A stretch of 32,325 bases of DNA. Source: Streptomyces sp. TRM64462. Lineage in GTDB: Bacteria; Actinomycetota; Actinomycetes; Streptomycetales; Streptomycetaceae. The translations under genes were made by a program, and so were the position numbers. Shown piece by piece: positions 6,708 through 14,768 of this stretch. The stretch is taken from positions 1 to 32,325 of the forward strand of contig NZ_JABWDV010000464.1 in the NCBI RefSeq assembly GCF_013362995.1, read 5' to 3'. The stretch's first letter is position 1. Every line of letters begins with the position of its first letter. The notes under the pieces are model-generated. The model made no database searches. It was not told the DNA's origin and saw only the letters and a program-made list of their open reading frames with translations.

Positions 6708-8698
6708 CCACACTCGCGATCGTCGGAGCGGGGCCGCGCGGCCTCGGCGTACTGGAACGGCTCATCGCCCACCGCCTGGCCGACCCGCTCGGCGCCGCCG
6801 TCACCGTCCACCTCGTGGACCCGCGGCCCCTCGGCCCCGGGTTCCACCGCCCGGACCAGCCCGACCACCTCCTCCTCAACACGGTGTGCGCGCAGGTCAC
6901 CGCGTTCGCGGACGAGCGGATGGTGGACGGCCCCACGGGGGTGCGCGGGCCCAGCCTGTACGAGTGGTGCCGGGAGCGGCGGCTGCGCCTGGCGTCCGAC
7001 GGATACACCGTCCTCGCGGGGGACGGACGGGAGATCCGGCAGGGCGCGCGCGACATCCGGCAGGGCGCGCGCGACATCCGGCCGAACGACTTCCTGCCCC
7101 GGCGGCTGCTCGCCGAGTACCTCGCCTGGGCCGCCGAACGCGTCGTCGCCGCCGCACCGCCCGGCTTCCACCTCGTACGGCACGCCGCGACGGCCACCGA
7201 CATCCGGCCGCGGCAGGGCGGCGGGGAGACGGTCGTCCTCGACGACGGAACGCTCCTGGAGGCGGACGCCGTCTTCGTGACCATCGGGCACCAGGCCCTG
7301 CACACGCCGGCCGAACCGCCGCAGGAGCCGCGCCTCATCACCCGCCCGTACCCCCTGCCCGACGTGCTCGACGGCATCGCCCCCGGCGAAGCCGTGGCCG
7401 TCCTGGGCATGGGCCTGACCGCCATGGACGTGATCGCCGCCCTCACGCTGGGCCGCGGCGGCCGCCACGAGCCGACGGCGGACGGCACCGGGCTGCGGTA
7501 CGTACGAAGCGGCCGGGAGCCCCGGATCGTCCTGGCCAACCGGTCCGGCATGCCCTCGCGCAGCCGCCCGTACCTCAACCCCGGCCGGACGTGCCCCGGC
7601 CCGCTCGTCCTGACCCCGGACCGGCTCCGGGCCCTGCGCCTGACCCGCGCGGGCGGGCTGCTGCACTTCACCGAGGACGTGCTGCCGCTGATCGAGACCG
7701 AGATGGAGCTCGCCCACCACCGGACCGTCCTGGCCCTGCGCACCGGCGTCGGCGCGCAGGCCGCGGCGGCCGAACTCGCCCGCCGCGTACACCGGTCGGG
7801 CCCCGACGGCGCGCTCGCCTCCCTCCGCGCGGAGCTCGGCCCCTACCCGCTGCGCGGTGTCCTGACCGAGCGGCTCACCGACCGCCCCCTGCCGGACCAG
7901 GACGCGTACGCGGCGTGGTTCACCGCCCGGGTGCGCGACGACCTGGCCGAGGCCCGGGCGGGGCTGGGCGTCAGCCCGGTGAAGGAGGCCCTGGAGGTGC
8001 TGCGCGACCACCGCGACGCCCTCCGCGACGTCATCGACGCCCCGGGTGTGGACGACGCGTCGCTGGAGTACTTCTTCGGGGCGTTCACGTCCACGGTCAA
8101 CCGCCTGGTGATCGGCCCGCAGCTGGACCGCTCGGCGGAGCTGCTGGCGCTGCTCGACGCGGGCGTGCTCCGGCTCGGCCCGGGCCCGCGGCCCAAGCTC
8201 GTCGCCCCGGCGGGGCGGGGCCCGTGGCGCCTGGAGTCGACGTGCCTGGCCCGGCCCGAGGCCGTCGAGGTGGACCACGTGGTGCGCGCCCACGTCCCCG
8301 AGCCGGCCCCGGACCGGCTCCCCGGCTCGCTCCTCGCCCACCTGGTGGCGGCGGGCCGCGTCACCCCCCTGTCTGCCACCCGGACCCTCCCGGCGCCGGT
8401 CGCGGCAGCCGCGCCGGTCGCGCCGACCGCGCCGGCAGCCGTCGTCGGCGCCCCGCCCGCCACCGCCCGCGGCCCCCGAGTCCCGGGCCTTCGGGTCACG
8501 CGTGCGGGGCAGGGCGTCGGGCCCGACGGGGAGGTCAGCCGGACCCTGTTCTTCCTCGGCCCGCACACCGAAGGGTCCAGCTACTACAACCACTACGTCC
8601 CGTCGCCCGGCGCGCCGTCCCGCGCGCTGAAGGACGCCGAACTCGCCCTCCGTACCGCACTCCAGCCCCACACCGTGAGGACACCGACGACATCATGA
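6701..8698 (+). CDS. Large FAD/NAD(P)-binding protein, putative flavin oxidoreductase/N-oxygenase
   Basis: A 665-residue protein starting with a dinucleotide loop IVGAGPRG (7-14), followed by a 'DPRPLGPGFHRP' stretch typical of the FAD-NAD(P)-binding family (PF13454 type). A second nucleotide loop, VLGMGLTAMDV, lies near residue 235. No membrane helix or signal peptide is seen. An Ala/Pro linker near residues 565-590 precedes a C-terminal module ending with SSYYNHYVPSPG. An in-frame 21-bp tandem duplication occurs near residue 112. It overlaps sbnB by 7 bases and the next gene by 4. Family members are poorly characterised; in this operon it could oxidise a diaminopropionate-derived amine. That role is inference. 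Confidence 0.7.
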   Translation: MVTTLAIVGAGPRGLGVLERLIAHRLADPLGAAVTVHLVDPRPLGPGFHRPDQPDHLLLNTVCAQVTAFADERMVDGPTGVRGPSLYEWCRERRLRLASDGYTVLAGDGREIRQGARDIRQGARDIRPNDFLPRRLLAEYLAWAAERVVAAAPPGFHLVRHAATATDIRPRQGGGETVVLDDGTLLEADAVFVTIGHQALHTPAEPPQEPRLITRPYPLPDVLDGIAPGEAVAVLGMGLTAMDVIAALTLGRGGRHEPTADGTGLRYVRSGREPRIVLANRSGMPSRSRPYLNPGRTCPGPLVLTPDRLRALRLTRAGGLLHFTEDVLPLIETEMELAHHRTVLALRTGVGAQAAAAELARRVHRSGPDGALASLRAELGPYPLRGVLTERLTDRPLPDQDAYAAWFTARVRDDLAEARAGLGVSPVKEALEVLRDHRDALRDVIDAPGVDDASLEYFFGAFTSTVNRLVIGPQLDRSAELLALLDAGVLRLGPGPRPKLVAPAGRGPWRLESTCLARPEAVEVDHVVRAHVPEPAPDRLPGSLLAHLVAAGRVTPLSATRTLPAPVAAAAPVAPTAPAAVVGAPPATARGPRVPGLRVTRAGQGVGPDGEVSRTLFFLGPHTEGSSYYNHYVPSPGAPSRALKDAELALRTALQPHTVRTPTTS

Positions 8699-9897
8699 GC
8701 AACCGCGACACCTACACCCCCTGGACCCGCCCGTACCGCCCCGAGACGCGGGCCGCGCAGGGCGACGGCTGGCGCTGCCCGACGACCGGCGCCGTACCGC
8801 CGCCCGTCAGCCTGGGCGCGACCTTCGCCCGCGACGACCAGTACCGCACCCCCGCCGGCCTCGCGTACCTGCGCGACCAGGGCACCCCGGGGTACGAGCA
8901 GGTCGAGGGCGTCGTCGCCGGGCTCGAAGGCGGCTCGGACGCGCTGGTGTTCTCGTCCGGCATGGCCGCCGCCACCGCCGTCTTCCAGGTCCTGCCGGCC
9001 GGCGCGCGCGTGGTGGTGCCGCGGACGATGTACTTCGGGCTCACGAAGTGGCTGCTCGAATTCGGCGCGCAGCGCGGCCTGGACGTCGTACGCGTCCCCA
9101 TGGACGACCTGGACGCGGTGTCCGACGCGGTGAACGCCGCGCCGACCGCGCTGCTGTGGGCCGAGTCCCCGGCGAACCCGACCTGGCTGGTCACCGACCT
9201 CGCCGCCTGCGCCGACATCGCGCACCGCGCCGGGGCCCTGTTCGCCGTGGACAACACGGTGCCGACGCCGGTGCACACCCGGCCGTTCGAACTCGGCGCC
9301 GACCTGGTCATGCACTCGGGTACGAAGTACCTGAACGGCCACAACGACGTGGTGGCCGGCCTCCTGGTGGCCGCGCCCGACCCGGCCGACGCGCACCGGG
9401 CCCTGTGGGAGCGGCTGCGCCTGCACCGCCGGCTGACCGGTCCGATCCTCGGCCCGTGGGAGGCGTACCTGCTGCTGCGCGGGATACGGACGCTCTACCC
9501 GCGCATGCGGCAGATCTCCGCCACGGCCATGACGCTGGCCGAGCACTTCTCGGGGCACCCGCTGGTGAGCCGCGTCGCGTACCCGGGCCTGCCCGGCGAC
9601 CCGGGGCACGAGGTGGCGTCGCGGCAGATGACCGGCGGCTACAGCGGCATGCTGTCGCTGCACGTGGCCGGAGACTGGCAGCGCTCGCTGCGCACGGCCG
9701 AGTACTGCGAGCTGTTCATCCGGGCCACATCCTTGGGCGGTGTGGAAAGTCTGATCGAACACCGCTACACATTCGAGGGACCGGACAGCACTTCACCCAA
9801 GGACATGCTCCGTCTCTCCGTCGGCGTCGAGGACCCGGCCGACCTCGTGGCCGACCTGGAACAGGCACTGGAGCGGGCAGCGAAGGACGAATGTTGA
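8695..9897 (+). CDS. Cystathionine gamma-synthase/lyase-like PLP enzyme
   Basis: A 400-residue Cys/Met-metabolism PLP enzyme. Visible motifs are LEGGSDALVFSSGMAA (77-92), the stacking Tyr113 in TMYFG, AVDNT (184-188) and the PLP lysine Lys211 in HSGTKYLNGH. The C-terminal SLGGVESLIEH, which binds the substrate carboxylate, is present. The N-terminal segment is unusual for the family (RTPAGLAYLRDQGTPGYEQVE in place of the common Y-x-R-x-x-NPT pattern), suggesting altered specificity. The ATG overlaps the previous stop (ATGA). Such enzymes carry out gamma- or beta-elimination/replacement; some natural-product members form C-N bonds. Next to diaminopropionate synthesis, a replacement reaction using the diamine as nucleophile is conceivable but unproven. 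Confidence 0.82.
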   Translation: MSNRDTYTPWTRPYRPETRAAQGDGWRCPTTGAVPPPVSLGATFARDDQYRTPAGLAYLRDQGTPGYEQVEGVVAGLEGGSDALVFSSGMAAATAVFQVLPAGARVVVPRTMYFGLTKWLLEFGAQRGLDVVRVPMDDLDAVSDAVNAAPTALLWAESPANPTWLVTDLAACADIAHRAGALFAVDNTVPTPVHTRPFELGADLVMHSGTKYLNGHNDVVAGLLVAAPDPADAHRALWERLRLHRRLTGPILGPWEAYLLLRGIRTLYPRMRQISATAMTLAEHFSGHPLVSRVAYPGLPGDPGHEVASRQMTGGYSGMLSLHVAGDWQRSLRTAEYCELFIRATSLGGVESLIEHRYTFEGPDSTSPKDMLRLSVGVEDPADLVADLEQALERAAKDEC

Positions 9898-11144
9898 GCC
9901 CAGAGCCCACAACAACAGAAGCGACATCAGCGACAAGGGAGGGGGAGAGCGGCCCGCCGGAGGACGCCGGGCGCAGCCTCTGGCACGACATGTCCCTGTC
10001 CGCGGTGCTGGCCGGCCTCGTCGCCGTGGTCGTGTCGTACTCCGGGCCGCTGGTCATCGTGCTCGCGGCCGCGTCGGCGGGGCACCTGGACAAGGCGCAG
10101 ACGGGCTCCTGGGTCTGGGCCATCTCGATCGGCAGCGGTCTGACGTGCATCGCGCTGAGCCTGCGCACACGCATGCCGGTGATCACGGCGTGGTCGACGC
10201 CCGGCGCCGCCCTGCTGGTCACGAGCCTGGGGGCGTACTCGTACGCGGAGGCGATCGGGGCGTTCGTCGTCACCGGCGTGGTGATCACGCTGGTGGGCCT
10301 GACGGGCGTGTTCGGCAGGCTCATGCGGCTCGTGCCGGCGGCGGTGGTGTCCGCGATGCTCGCGGGCATCCTCTTCTCCTTCGGCACGGGTGTCTTCACC
10401 TCGCTGAAGACGGCACCGTGGATCGCCGGCGCGGTGCTCCTCGCCTATCTGCTCGGCAAGCGATGGCTGGCCCGGTACGCGGTGCTGATCGCCCTGGCGG
10501 CGGGTGTGGTGGCGTCGGCCGCCACGTCGGGCCTTGACGTCCGGCTGGACGGCATGGAGCTGGCCCGCCCGGTGCTGACGGCGCCCGACTTCTCGGTGGC
10601 CTCGCTCATCGGCATCGCGGTGCCGATGATCCTCGCGACCCTGGCCTCGCAGAACGCGCCGGGCATGGCGGTGCTGACGGCGTCCGGATACGAGCCGAAG
10701 GACCGGCTGCTGATCGGCTCGACGGGCCTGGCCTCCACGGCCCTGGCCCCGTTCGGGTCCCACGCGATCAACCTGGCCGCCATCACGGCGGCCATCTGCA
10801 CGGGCCCCGAGGCGCACCGCGACCCGCGGCGCCGCTACGTCGCCGGTGTCGCGTGCGGCGCCTTCTACCTCCTGGTCGGCGCCTTCGGCACGACCCTGGT
10901 GGTGTTCTTCGCGGGCCTCCCGAAGGAACTGGTCGCCGCCATCGCCGGCGTGGCGCTCTTCGGCGCGCTGGCGGGCGGTCTGACGGGCGCGGTCAAGGAC
11001 GACCGGACGCGCGAGGCGGCCCTGGTCACGTTCCTGACCACCGCGTCCGGAGTCACCCTCTTCGGCATCGGCTCGGCCTTCTGGGGCCTCCTGTTCGGCG
11101 TGGCGGTCCACCTCATCCTGACCCCGCGCCGAACCGAGGCGTGA
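9891..11144 (+). CDS. BenE-type (benzoate/H+ symporter family) membrane transporter
   Basis: A 417-residue polytopic membrane protein with about ten to twelve hydrophobic segments after a ~30-residue Thr/Glu-rich cytoplasmic start. It has the BenE signature ITAWSTPGAALL and later QNAPGMAVLTASGY and GSHAINLAAITAAICTG, both characteristic of BenE (PF03594). The ATG lies in the last seven bases of the PLP-enzyme gene, so it is the fifth translationally coupled gene of the operon. BenE proteins import aromatic acids with protons; here the operon suggests movement of the pathway's precursor or product. Its 3' end overlaps the convergent aminotransferase gene by 32 bases. Confidence 0.85.
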   Translation: MLSPEPTTTEATSATREGESGPPEDAGRSLWHDMSLSAVLAGLVAVVVSYSGPLVIVLAAASAGHLDKAQTGSWVWAISIGSGLTCIALSLRTRMPVITAWSTPGAALLVTSLGAYSYAEAIGAFVVTGVVITLVGLTGVFGRLMRLVPAAVVSAMLAGILFSFGTGVFTSLKTAPWIAGAVLLAYLLGKRWLARYAVLIALAAGVVASAATSGLDVRLDGMELARPVLTAPDFSVASLIGIAVPMILATLASQNAPGMAVLTASGYEPKDRLLIGSTGLASTALAPFGSHAINLAAITAAICTGPEAHRDPRRRYVAGVACGAFYLLVGAFGTTLVVFFAGLPKELVAAIAGVALFGALAGGLTGAVKDDRTREAALVTFLTTASGVTLFGIGSAFWGLLFGVAVHLILTPRRTEA

Positions 11145-12282
11145 CGACGTCCGGGTTGGCGCGCAGCCAGTCGGCGAAGGCGGCCAGGCCTGCTTCCGGG
11201 TCGGCGCGGCCGACTCCGACGCGGAAGCGGTCGGTGGGCGTGGCGGTGAGCTCGGAGCGGTACACGCTCGCCGGCAGCAGCAGCACGCCGGCCTCCTCGA
11301 CGAGCCGGGTGCAGAGCTCCTCCACGCCGCCGGGGCCGAGGTAGCGCGGGTAGGCGACGCACCCGCCGTCCGGCGCCCGCCACTCGAAGAGGCCGGGGTA
11401 CGAGGCGAAGAAGGCGTCGAAGACGGGCAGGTTCGCGGCGATCAGGGCGCGGTTGCGCTCCAGGATGGTGGCGCGGGCCTTGAGCGCGATCCGGGCGAGT
11501 ACCTCGCCGGGGGCGGAGTTGCAGATGGTCGTGTAGTGCTTGGCCCGTTCGAGGCGGGACAGCAACTCCCGGTCGCGGCAGGTGATCCAGCCGATCCGCA
11601 GGCCCGGCAGGCCCAGCGACTTCGAGGTCACGTTCAGCGAAAGGGCGCGCTCCGACAGGTCCGCGGCCTGCGGCAGGGTGCGCGCCGGGTCGCGTTCGAG
11701 GCCGCGGTAGACCTCGTCGCTGAACAGGTGGATGCCGCGCTCGTCGCACAGGCGGGCCAGTTCGGCGAAGTCGGCGGCGGGGATGACCTTGCCGGTGGGG
11801 TTGTTGGGGAAGTTCACGGACACGACCCGGGTTTCGGGGCGGATCGCGGCCTCCACCGCGTCGAGGTCCAGGGCCCAGTCGCGCGCCGGGTCGAGGGCGA
11901 TGCCCGTGACCTCGCACAGGGCCAGCGGAACGGTCTCGGCGGCCTGGTAGTTGGGCGTCACGACGACCGCGTGGTCGCCCGCGTCCAGCAGGACGTTCAT
12001 CGCGACGTAGAGGGCCTCCTCGGCCCCCGCGAAGCAGAGGACGTCGGCCGCGTCCGCCCGCTCGTACGTCTCGGCGATCACCGCGCGCAGGGCGGGGTCG
12101 CCGTACGTCTCGGTGTAGCCGAGGGACAGGTTCTCGAACGCGGCGCGGTCCTCGTCGTCGGCCAGGTCGAGCAGTTCGCGCAGCGTCATGGTGCGGACGT
12201 CGGACGCCGTCATGTGGTGACGTGCGGTGAACTCCCACCGGGAGAAGTGGGTTTCGAGGCGGAAGTCGGGCAGCCGGGTCAT
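11113..12282 (-). CDS. Class I/II pyridoxal-phosphate aminotransferase
   Basis: A 389-residue fold-type I aminotransferase. Conserved features are NFPNNPTGKV (157-166), the PLP-pyridine Asp in FSDEVYRGLE (187-196), the PLP lysine Lys221 in TSKSLGLPGLRIGW, and Arg near residue 371 in DRFRVGVGR. Among relatives I recall capreomycidine-synthase-like aminotransferases of streptomycetes; this is resemblance, not proof. The ATG overlaps the stop of the upstream YheO-type regulator by 4 bases, so both are expressed together. It faces the diaminopropionate operon tail to tail. Its substrate is probably an amino acid, given its regulator partner. Confidence 0.85.
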   Translation of the reverse strand: MTRLPDFRLETHFSRWEFTARHHMTASDVRTMTLRELLDLADDEDRAAFENLSLGYTETYGDPALRAVIAETYERADAADVLCFAGAEEALYVAMNVLLDAGDHAVVVTPNYQAAETVPLALCEVTGIALDPARDWALDLDAVEAAIRPETRVVSVNFPNNPTGKVIPAADFAELARLCDERGIHLFSDEVYRGLERDPARTLPQAADLSERALSLNVTSKSLGLPGLRIGWITCRDRELLSRLERAKHYTTICNSAPGEVLARIALKARATILERNRALIAANLPVFDAFFASYPGLFEWRAPDGGCVAYPRYLGPGGVEELCTRLVEEAGVLLLPASVYRSELTATPTDRFRVGVGRADPEAGLAAFADWLRANPDVVTPRFGAGSG

Positions 12283-12944
12283 GACGTACGATCCTTCGCG
12301 TTCGGTGCCGCCGCTGCTCGGAGTTCGGCCAGCAGGCCGTAGAGGGTGGACCGGGAGACCCGCAGGGCGGCGGCCACGACCGGCGTCGCGCGGCGTACGG
12401 CGAAGATCCCGGCCTCCTCAAGGCGGGCCAGCACGGTCAGGCGGTCGGCGCGGGTCAGCCGCTCGACCGGTCGGCCGCACTCGCGCACGTACCCGCCGAC
12501 GATGTGCTGGACCCGCTCGCTCCAGTCCTCCTCGAACAGCGGCTCCGGGCGGGCCACGGCCGGCGCGCCGAACGCGGACAGCACGGCGGCGGCCCGCTCC
12601 AGCGGCGTACGGTCGAGGTTCACGCACAGCACGGCGGACGCCGCGCCGTCCGCGTCGCGCAGCACGGCACTGACCGACGACAGCCGCCGCCCGTCCGCGA
12701 GCACCTTCTCGTACGGGCCGAACACATCACGCCCCGCCGGCTCCAGCGCGTCCAGCTCACCCAGCAGCGACGGATCGCCCGGCCGGCGCGAGCTCATCGG
12801 GTTCCAGACCGCCAGCACCCGGTCCGTCTCCGGCGCGTGCAGCACCACCTCGGCGTACGGCCCGAGCAGCGACGCGACGGCCCGGCACACGGGCCCCCAC
12901 ATCCGCACCCGGGGGTCGCCCGCGTCCTCCTCGACACTCACCAT
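12279..12944 (-). CDS. YheO/DauR-type regulator (PAS-like domain plus HTH)
   Basis: A 221-residue transcription factor. The N-terminal ~120 residues form a YheO-like PAS domain (LGPYAEVVLHAPETDRVLAV; CVNLDRTPLERAAAVL). The C-terminal ~55 residues carry a helix-turn-helix (LTRADRLTVLARLEEAGIF ... VVAAALRVSRSTLYGLL), the HTH_22 arrangement. Characterised members control D-amino-acid or related catabolism. The ATG start at 12944 (MVSVEED) has no strong ribosome-binding site, and a GTG codon follows directly. It is cotranscribed with the aminotransferase through an ATGA overlap. Two tandem dyads lie just upstream and may be its own operators. Confidence 0.82.
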   Translation of the reverse strand: MVSVEEDAGDPRVRMWGPVCRAVASLLGPYAEVVLHAPETDRVLAVWNPMSSRRPGDPSLLGELDALEPAGRDVFGPYEKVLADGRRLSSVSAVLRDADGAASAVLCVNLDRTPLERAAAVLSAFGAPAVARPEPLFEEDWSERVQHIVGGYVRECGRPVERLTRADRLTVLARLEEAGIFAVRRATPVVAAALRVSRSTLYGLLAELRAAAAPNAKDRTS

Positions 12945-12947
12945 GGC

Positions 12948-12980
12948 TGGACTGTAGGTCCATGCTGGACGAACAGTCCA
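12948..12980. promoter_or_regulatory. Two tandem dyads TGGAC-N5-GTCCA upstream of the YheO-type regulator
   Basis: Two perfect 5-bp inverted repeats with identical arms lie at 12948-12962 (spacer TGTAG) and 12966-12980 (spacer GAACA), starting 18 bp apart and ending 4 bp before the regulator's start codon. Different spacers with conserved arms are what an operator for a dimeric repressor looks like. Autoregulation is the simplest reading. Confidence 0.6.
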
Positions 12981-13002
12981 GCGCGTGCGGTGCCTTTCGC
13001 GG

Positions 13003-13491
13003 TCAGCCGATCGCCGGGCTGCGGCGTTCCAGCAGGACGACGTCACGCCAGCGCCCGTGGTGCCGTCCGATGCGCTCCCGCGTGCCGACGACCCGGAACC
13101 CGGCGCGCCGGTGCACCGCGAGGCTGGCGGCGTTCTCCGGGAAGATCCCGGACTGGACGGTCCAGATCCCCGCCGCGTCCGTGGAGTCGACGAGCGCCTT
13201 GAGCAGGGCGGACGCGACACCGCGCCCGCGCGCCCCGGGGTGTACGTACACGGAGTGCTCGACGACACCCGCGTACGCGCAGCGGTCGGAGACCCGGGAG
13301 GCCGCGACCCACCCCGTCACGGCGCCGCGCTCGTCGAGCGCGACGAACCGGTGCGCGCGGAGCCTGGCGGCGTCGAAGACGTCCCAGGACGGCGCGGCGG
13401 TCTCGAAGGTGGCGTCGCCCTCGTCGATACCGGCCTGGTAGATCGCCAGGACCTGCTCGGCGTGCTCGGCGGCCATCGGTACGACGATCAT
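13003..13491 (-). CDS. GNAT N-acetyltransferase, phosphinothricin-acetyltransferase-like
   Basis: A 162-residue single-domain acetyltransferase using acetyl-CoA. The coenzyme-A loop is VHPGARGRGVASALL (about 98-112). The protein ends with the IPENAASLAVHRRAGFR-type strand and HHGRWRDVVLLERR, characteristic of the PAT/Bar-like subgroup, which acetylates phosphinothricin, methionine sulfone or similar amino groups. The ATG at 13491 follows GGGGGTGA at about 5 bases; a GTG two codons earlier is possible. A 15-bp tandem repeat lies immediately upstream. It is in the same direction as the regulator-aminotransferase pair but separated by the dyads, so it may have its own promoter. Confidence 0.85.
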   Translation of the reverse strand: MIVVPMAAEHAEQVLAIYQAGIDEGDATFETAAPSWDVFDAARLRAHRFVALDERGAVTGWVAASRVSDRCAYAGVVEHSVYVHPGARGRGVASALLKALVDSTDAAGIWTVQSGIFPENAASLAVHRRAGFRVVGTRERIGRHHGRWRDVVLLERRSPAIG

Positions 13492-13507
13492 GCTCACCCC
13501 CGGTGGT

Positions 13508-13567
13508 ACGGAACCCGCGTACACGGAACCCGCGTACACGGAACCCGCGTACACGGAACCCGCGTAC
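13508..13567. repeat. Four perfect tandem copies of a 15-bp unit
   Basis: The unit ACGGAACCCGCGTAC is repeated four times without a mismatch, followed by a partial fifth start (ACGG). It sits 17 bp upstream of the GNAT start codon, in its presumed promoter/leader. Because 15 is divisible by 3, it would read as a five-residue repeat in any frame. It may be a variable-number repeat or repeated binding site. Confidence 0.9.
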
Positions 13568-13729
13568 ACGGCATGCGGCCACCCTGCCACACGGCTTCGG
13601 CGCCGGGCGCCGCCGCCACCGGGGCGGCCACGGCGGGGCATTGACCGCCCGGCGACCCGGGGCGACTGTAGGGGAGGGGTGGCCGACCCGCACCCGCGGT
13701 GCGGCGGCCGGGGGGAAGGGGAGGCAGGC

Positions 13730-14077
13730 ATGGACCCTGACGTGACGGAGTTCTGGGACGACTGGCGCGACCACGCCTGGCGGGTCGTCACGGCCCCGCC
13801 GGTGGCGGCCTTCGGGGCGGTGCTGCTGCTCGTCGTCGCGCGGAACGCGGGTCGGGTGGACGACGTGTACGGCGCGCTCCTGCTGTGCGGCCTGCTCATC
13901 GCGGCCGGCGGCATGCTGACGTTCGGCGTCCTGACGCCCTTGCTGCTCGGATGGGACCTGGACGCGGTGCTCGTACGCTGCTCGCCCGAGGGCATCACGG
14001 TCAAGGGCGTGACGCACCCGTGGAGCACGGTCCGCGCGCTGAGCCTGGGGTACGAGGAGCTGGTCAGAAGCGGATGA
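13730..14077 (+). CDS. Small membrane protein of unknown function
   Basis: A 115-residue protein with an acidic/aromatic start (MDPDVTEFWDDWRDHAW) and two hydrophobic helices (about 22-39 and 47-70), then a soluble C-terminal tail of about 45 residues (CSPEGITVKGVTHPWSTVRAL). The tail reads like a short PH-like beta segment, as in bacterial DUFs following two membrane helices, though I cannot assign a family. The start at 13730 has a strong GGGGAGG site 6 bases upstream. It stands alone, divergent from the GNAT gene. Confidence 0.7.
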   Translation: MDPDVTEFWDDWRDHAWRVVTAPPVAAFGAVLLLVVARNAGRVDDVYGALLLCGLLIAAGGMLTFGVLTPLLLGWDLDAVLVRCSPEGITVKGVTHPWSTVRALSLGYEELVRSG

Positions 14078-14230
14078 GGCCGGCTCGGGGAAGGCGTTTT
14101 CCCAGAGTTGAGGCGGTGCACCAGGTCGTCGTGCATGCCTTCGGCCAGGACCATCCGGTAGTAGCTCATCCGCAGCCGTGGCTGGTCGAGAGCGAACCGG
14201 GTCGGCCCGGACCAGGCCGGGTGTCTCAGC
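14060..14230 (-). pseudogene. Remnant of a small conserved Streptomyces protein
   Basis: In one minus-strand frame a stretch reads WSGPTRFALDQPRLRMSYYR followed by MVLAEGMHDDLVHRLN. After a frame change it reads LWENAFPEPASSAS. I recall both blocks as start and end of a short conserved streptomycete protein whose middle is missing here. An internal deletion with frameshift explains this. No start and ribosome-binding site of its own is evident. Confidence 0.4.
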
Positions 14231-14273
14231 GACCTCCAGGACGTCGCGCCGATGGGGCGGTGCTGCCCTGATC

Positions 14274-14515
14274 TCTGACCGTGGCCTTCGTCGGGCTCGG
14301 CTGAGGGGGAGCAGCCCGTGCTCCTGCGACCGTCCGATCTGTCGGCGGCGCGGTACGGGGCGCGCCCTCGGCTGGCGGGGTGGGCCGGGCTGGGGAACGG
14401 TGGTGTACAAGGAGGCGCCTCACGTGGCTGCCGGTTCGGCGCCTCGGCGAGCTGGTCGGTGTGGTCTGCTCGCACGTGCCATGACGGTGGGGCGCGTGGT
14501 GGGAGGGTGGTCACC
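14274..14515. other. Intergenic stretch with no recognisable content
   Basis: Between the decayed remnant and the small ORF ahead of the antiporter I see no gene, RNA or convincing hairpin. Confidence 0.5.
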
Positions 14516-14695
14516 ATGGGTGCGGCGCGGTTCCGCCGGGTGCCGGCGGCCACGGAGCTGTCCCGCCACGGGAACCAGGCCGTGGGGCGCGCGGTGCGCC
14601 TCGCCCGCTCGCACGGGGCTCGGGCCACCGCCCCGTGCGTGGTGTCTCCCCGGCGGGACGCCGATCTGTGGTCCTCGCGGGAGGCGAAGCGATGA
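14516..14695 (+). CDS. Possible small basic protein upstream of the antiporter
   Basis: A 59-residue reading frame starting MGAARFRRVPAATELSRHGN and ending SSREAKR. It has a GGGAGG site about 9 bases before the ATG. It is Arg-rich with no membrane segment or known motif. It ends 73 bases before the KefB-type gene, in the same direction. Compositional bias makes chance ORFs common here, so this is only a moderate call. Confidence 0.35.
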   Translation: MGAARFRRVPAATELSRHGNQAVGRAVRLARSHGARATAPCVVSPRRDADLWSSREAKR

Positions 14696-14768
14696 CCGGG
14701 CCGCCGTCCCGCTCCGTCGCCGGGCAACACGGCCAGCGGCCGGACATGGCCGGACGGGAGTGATCGAG

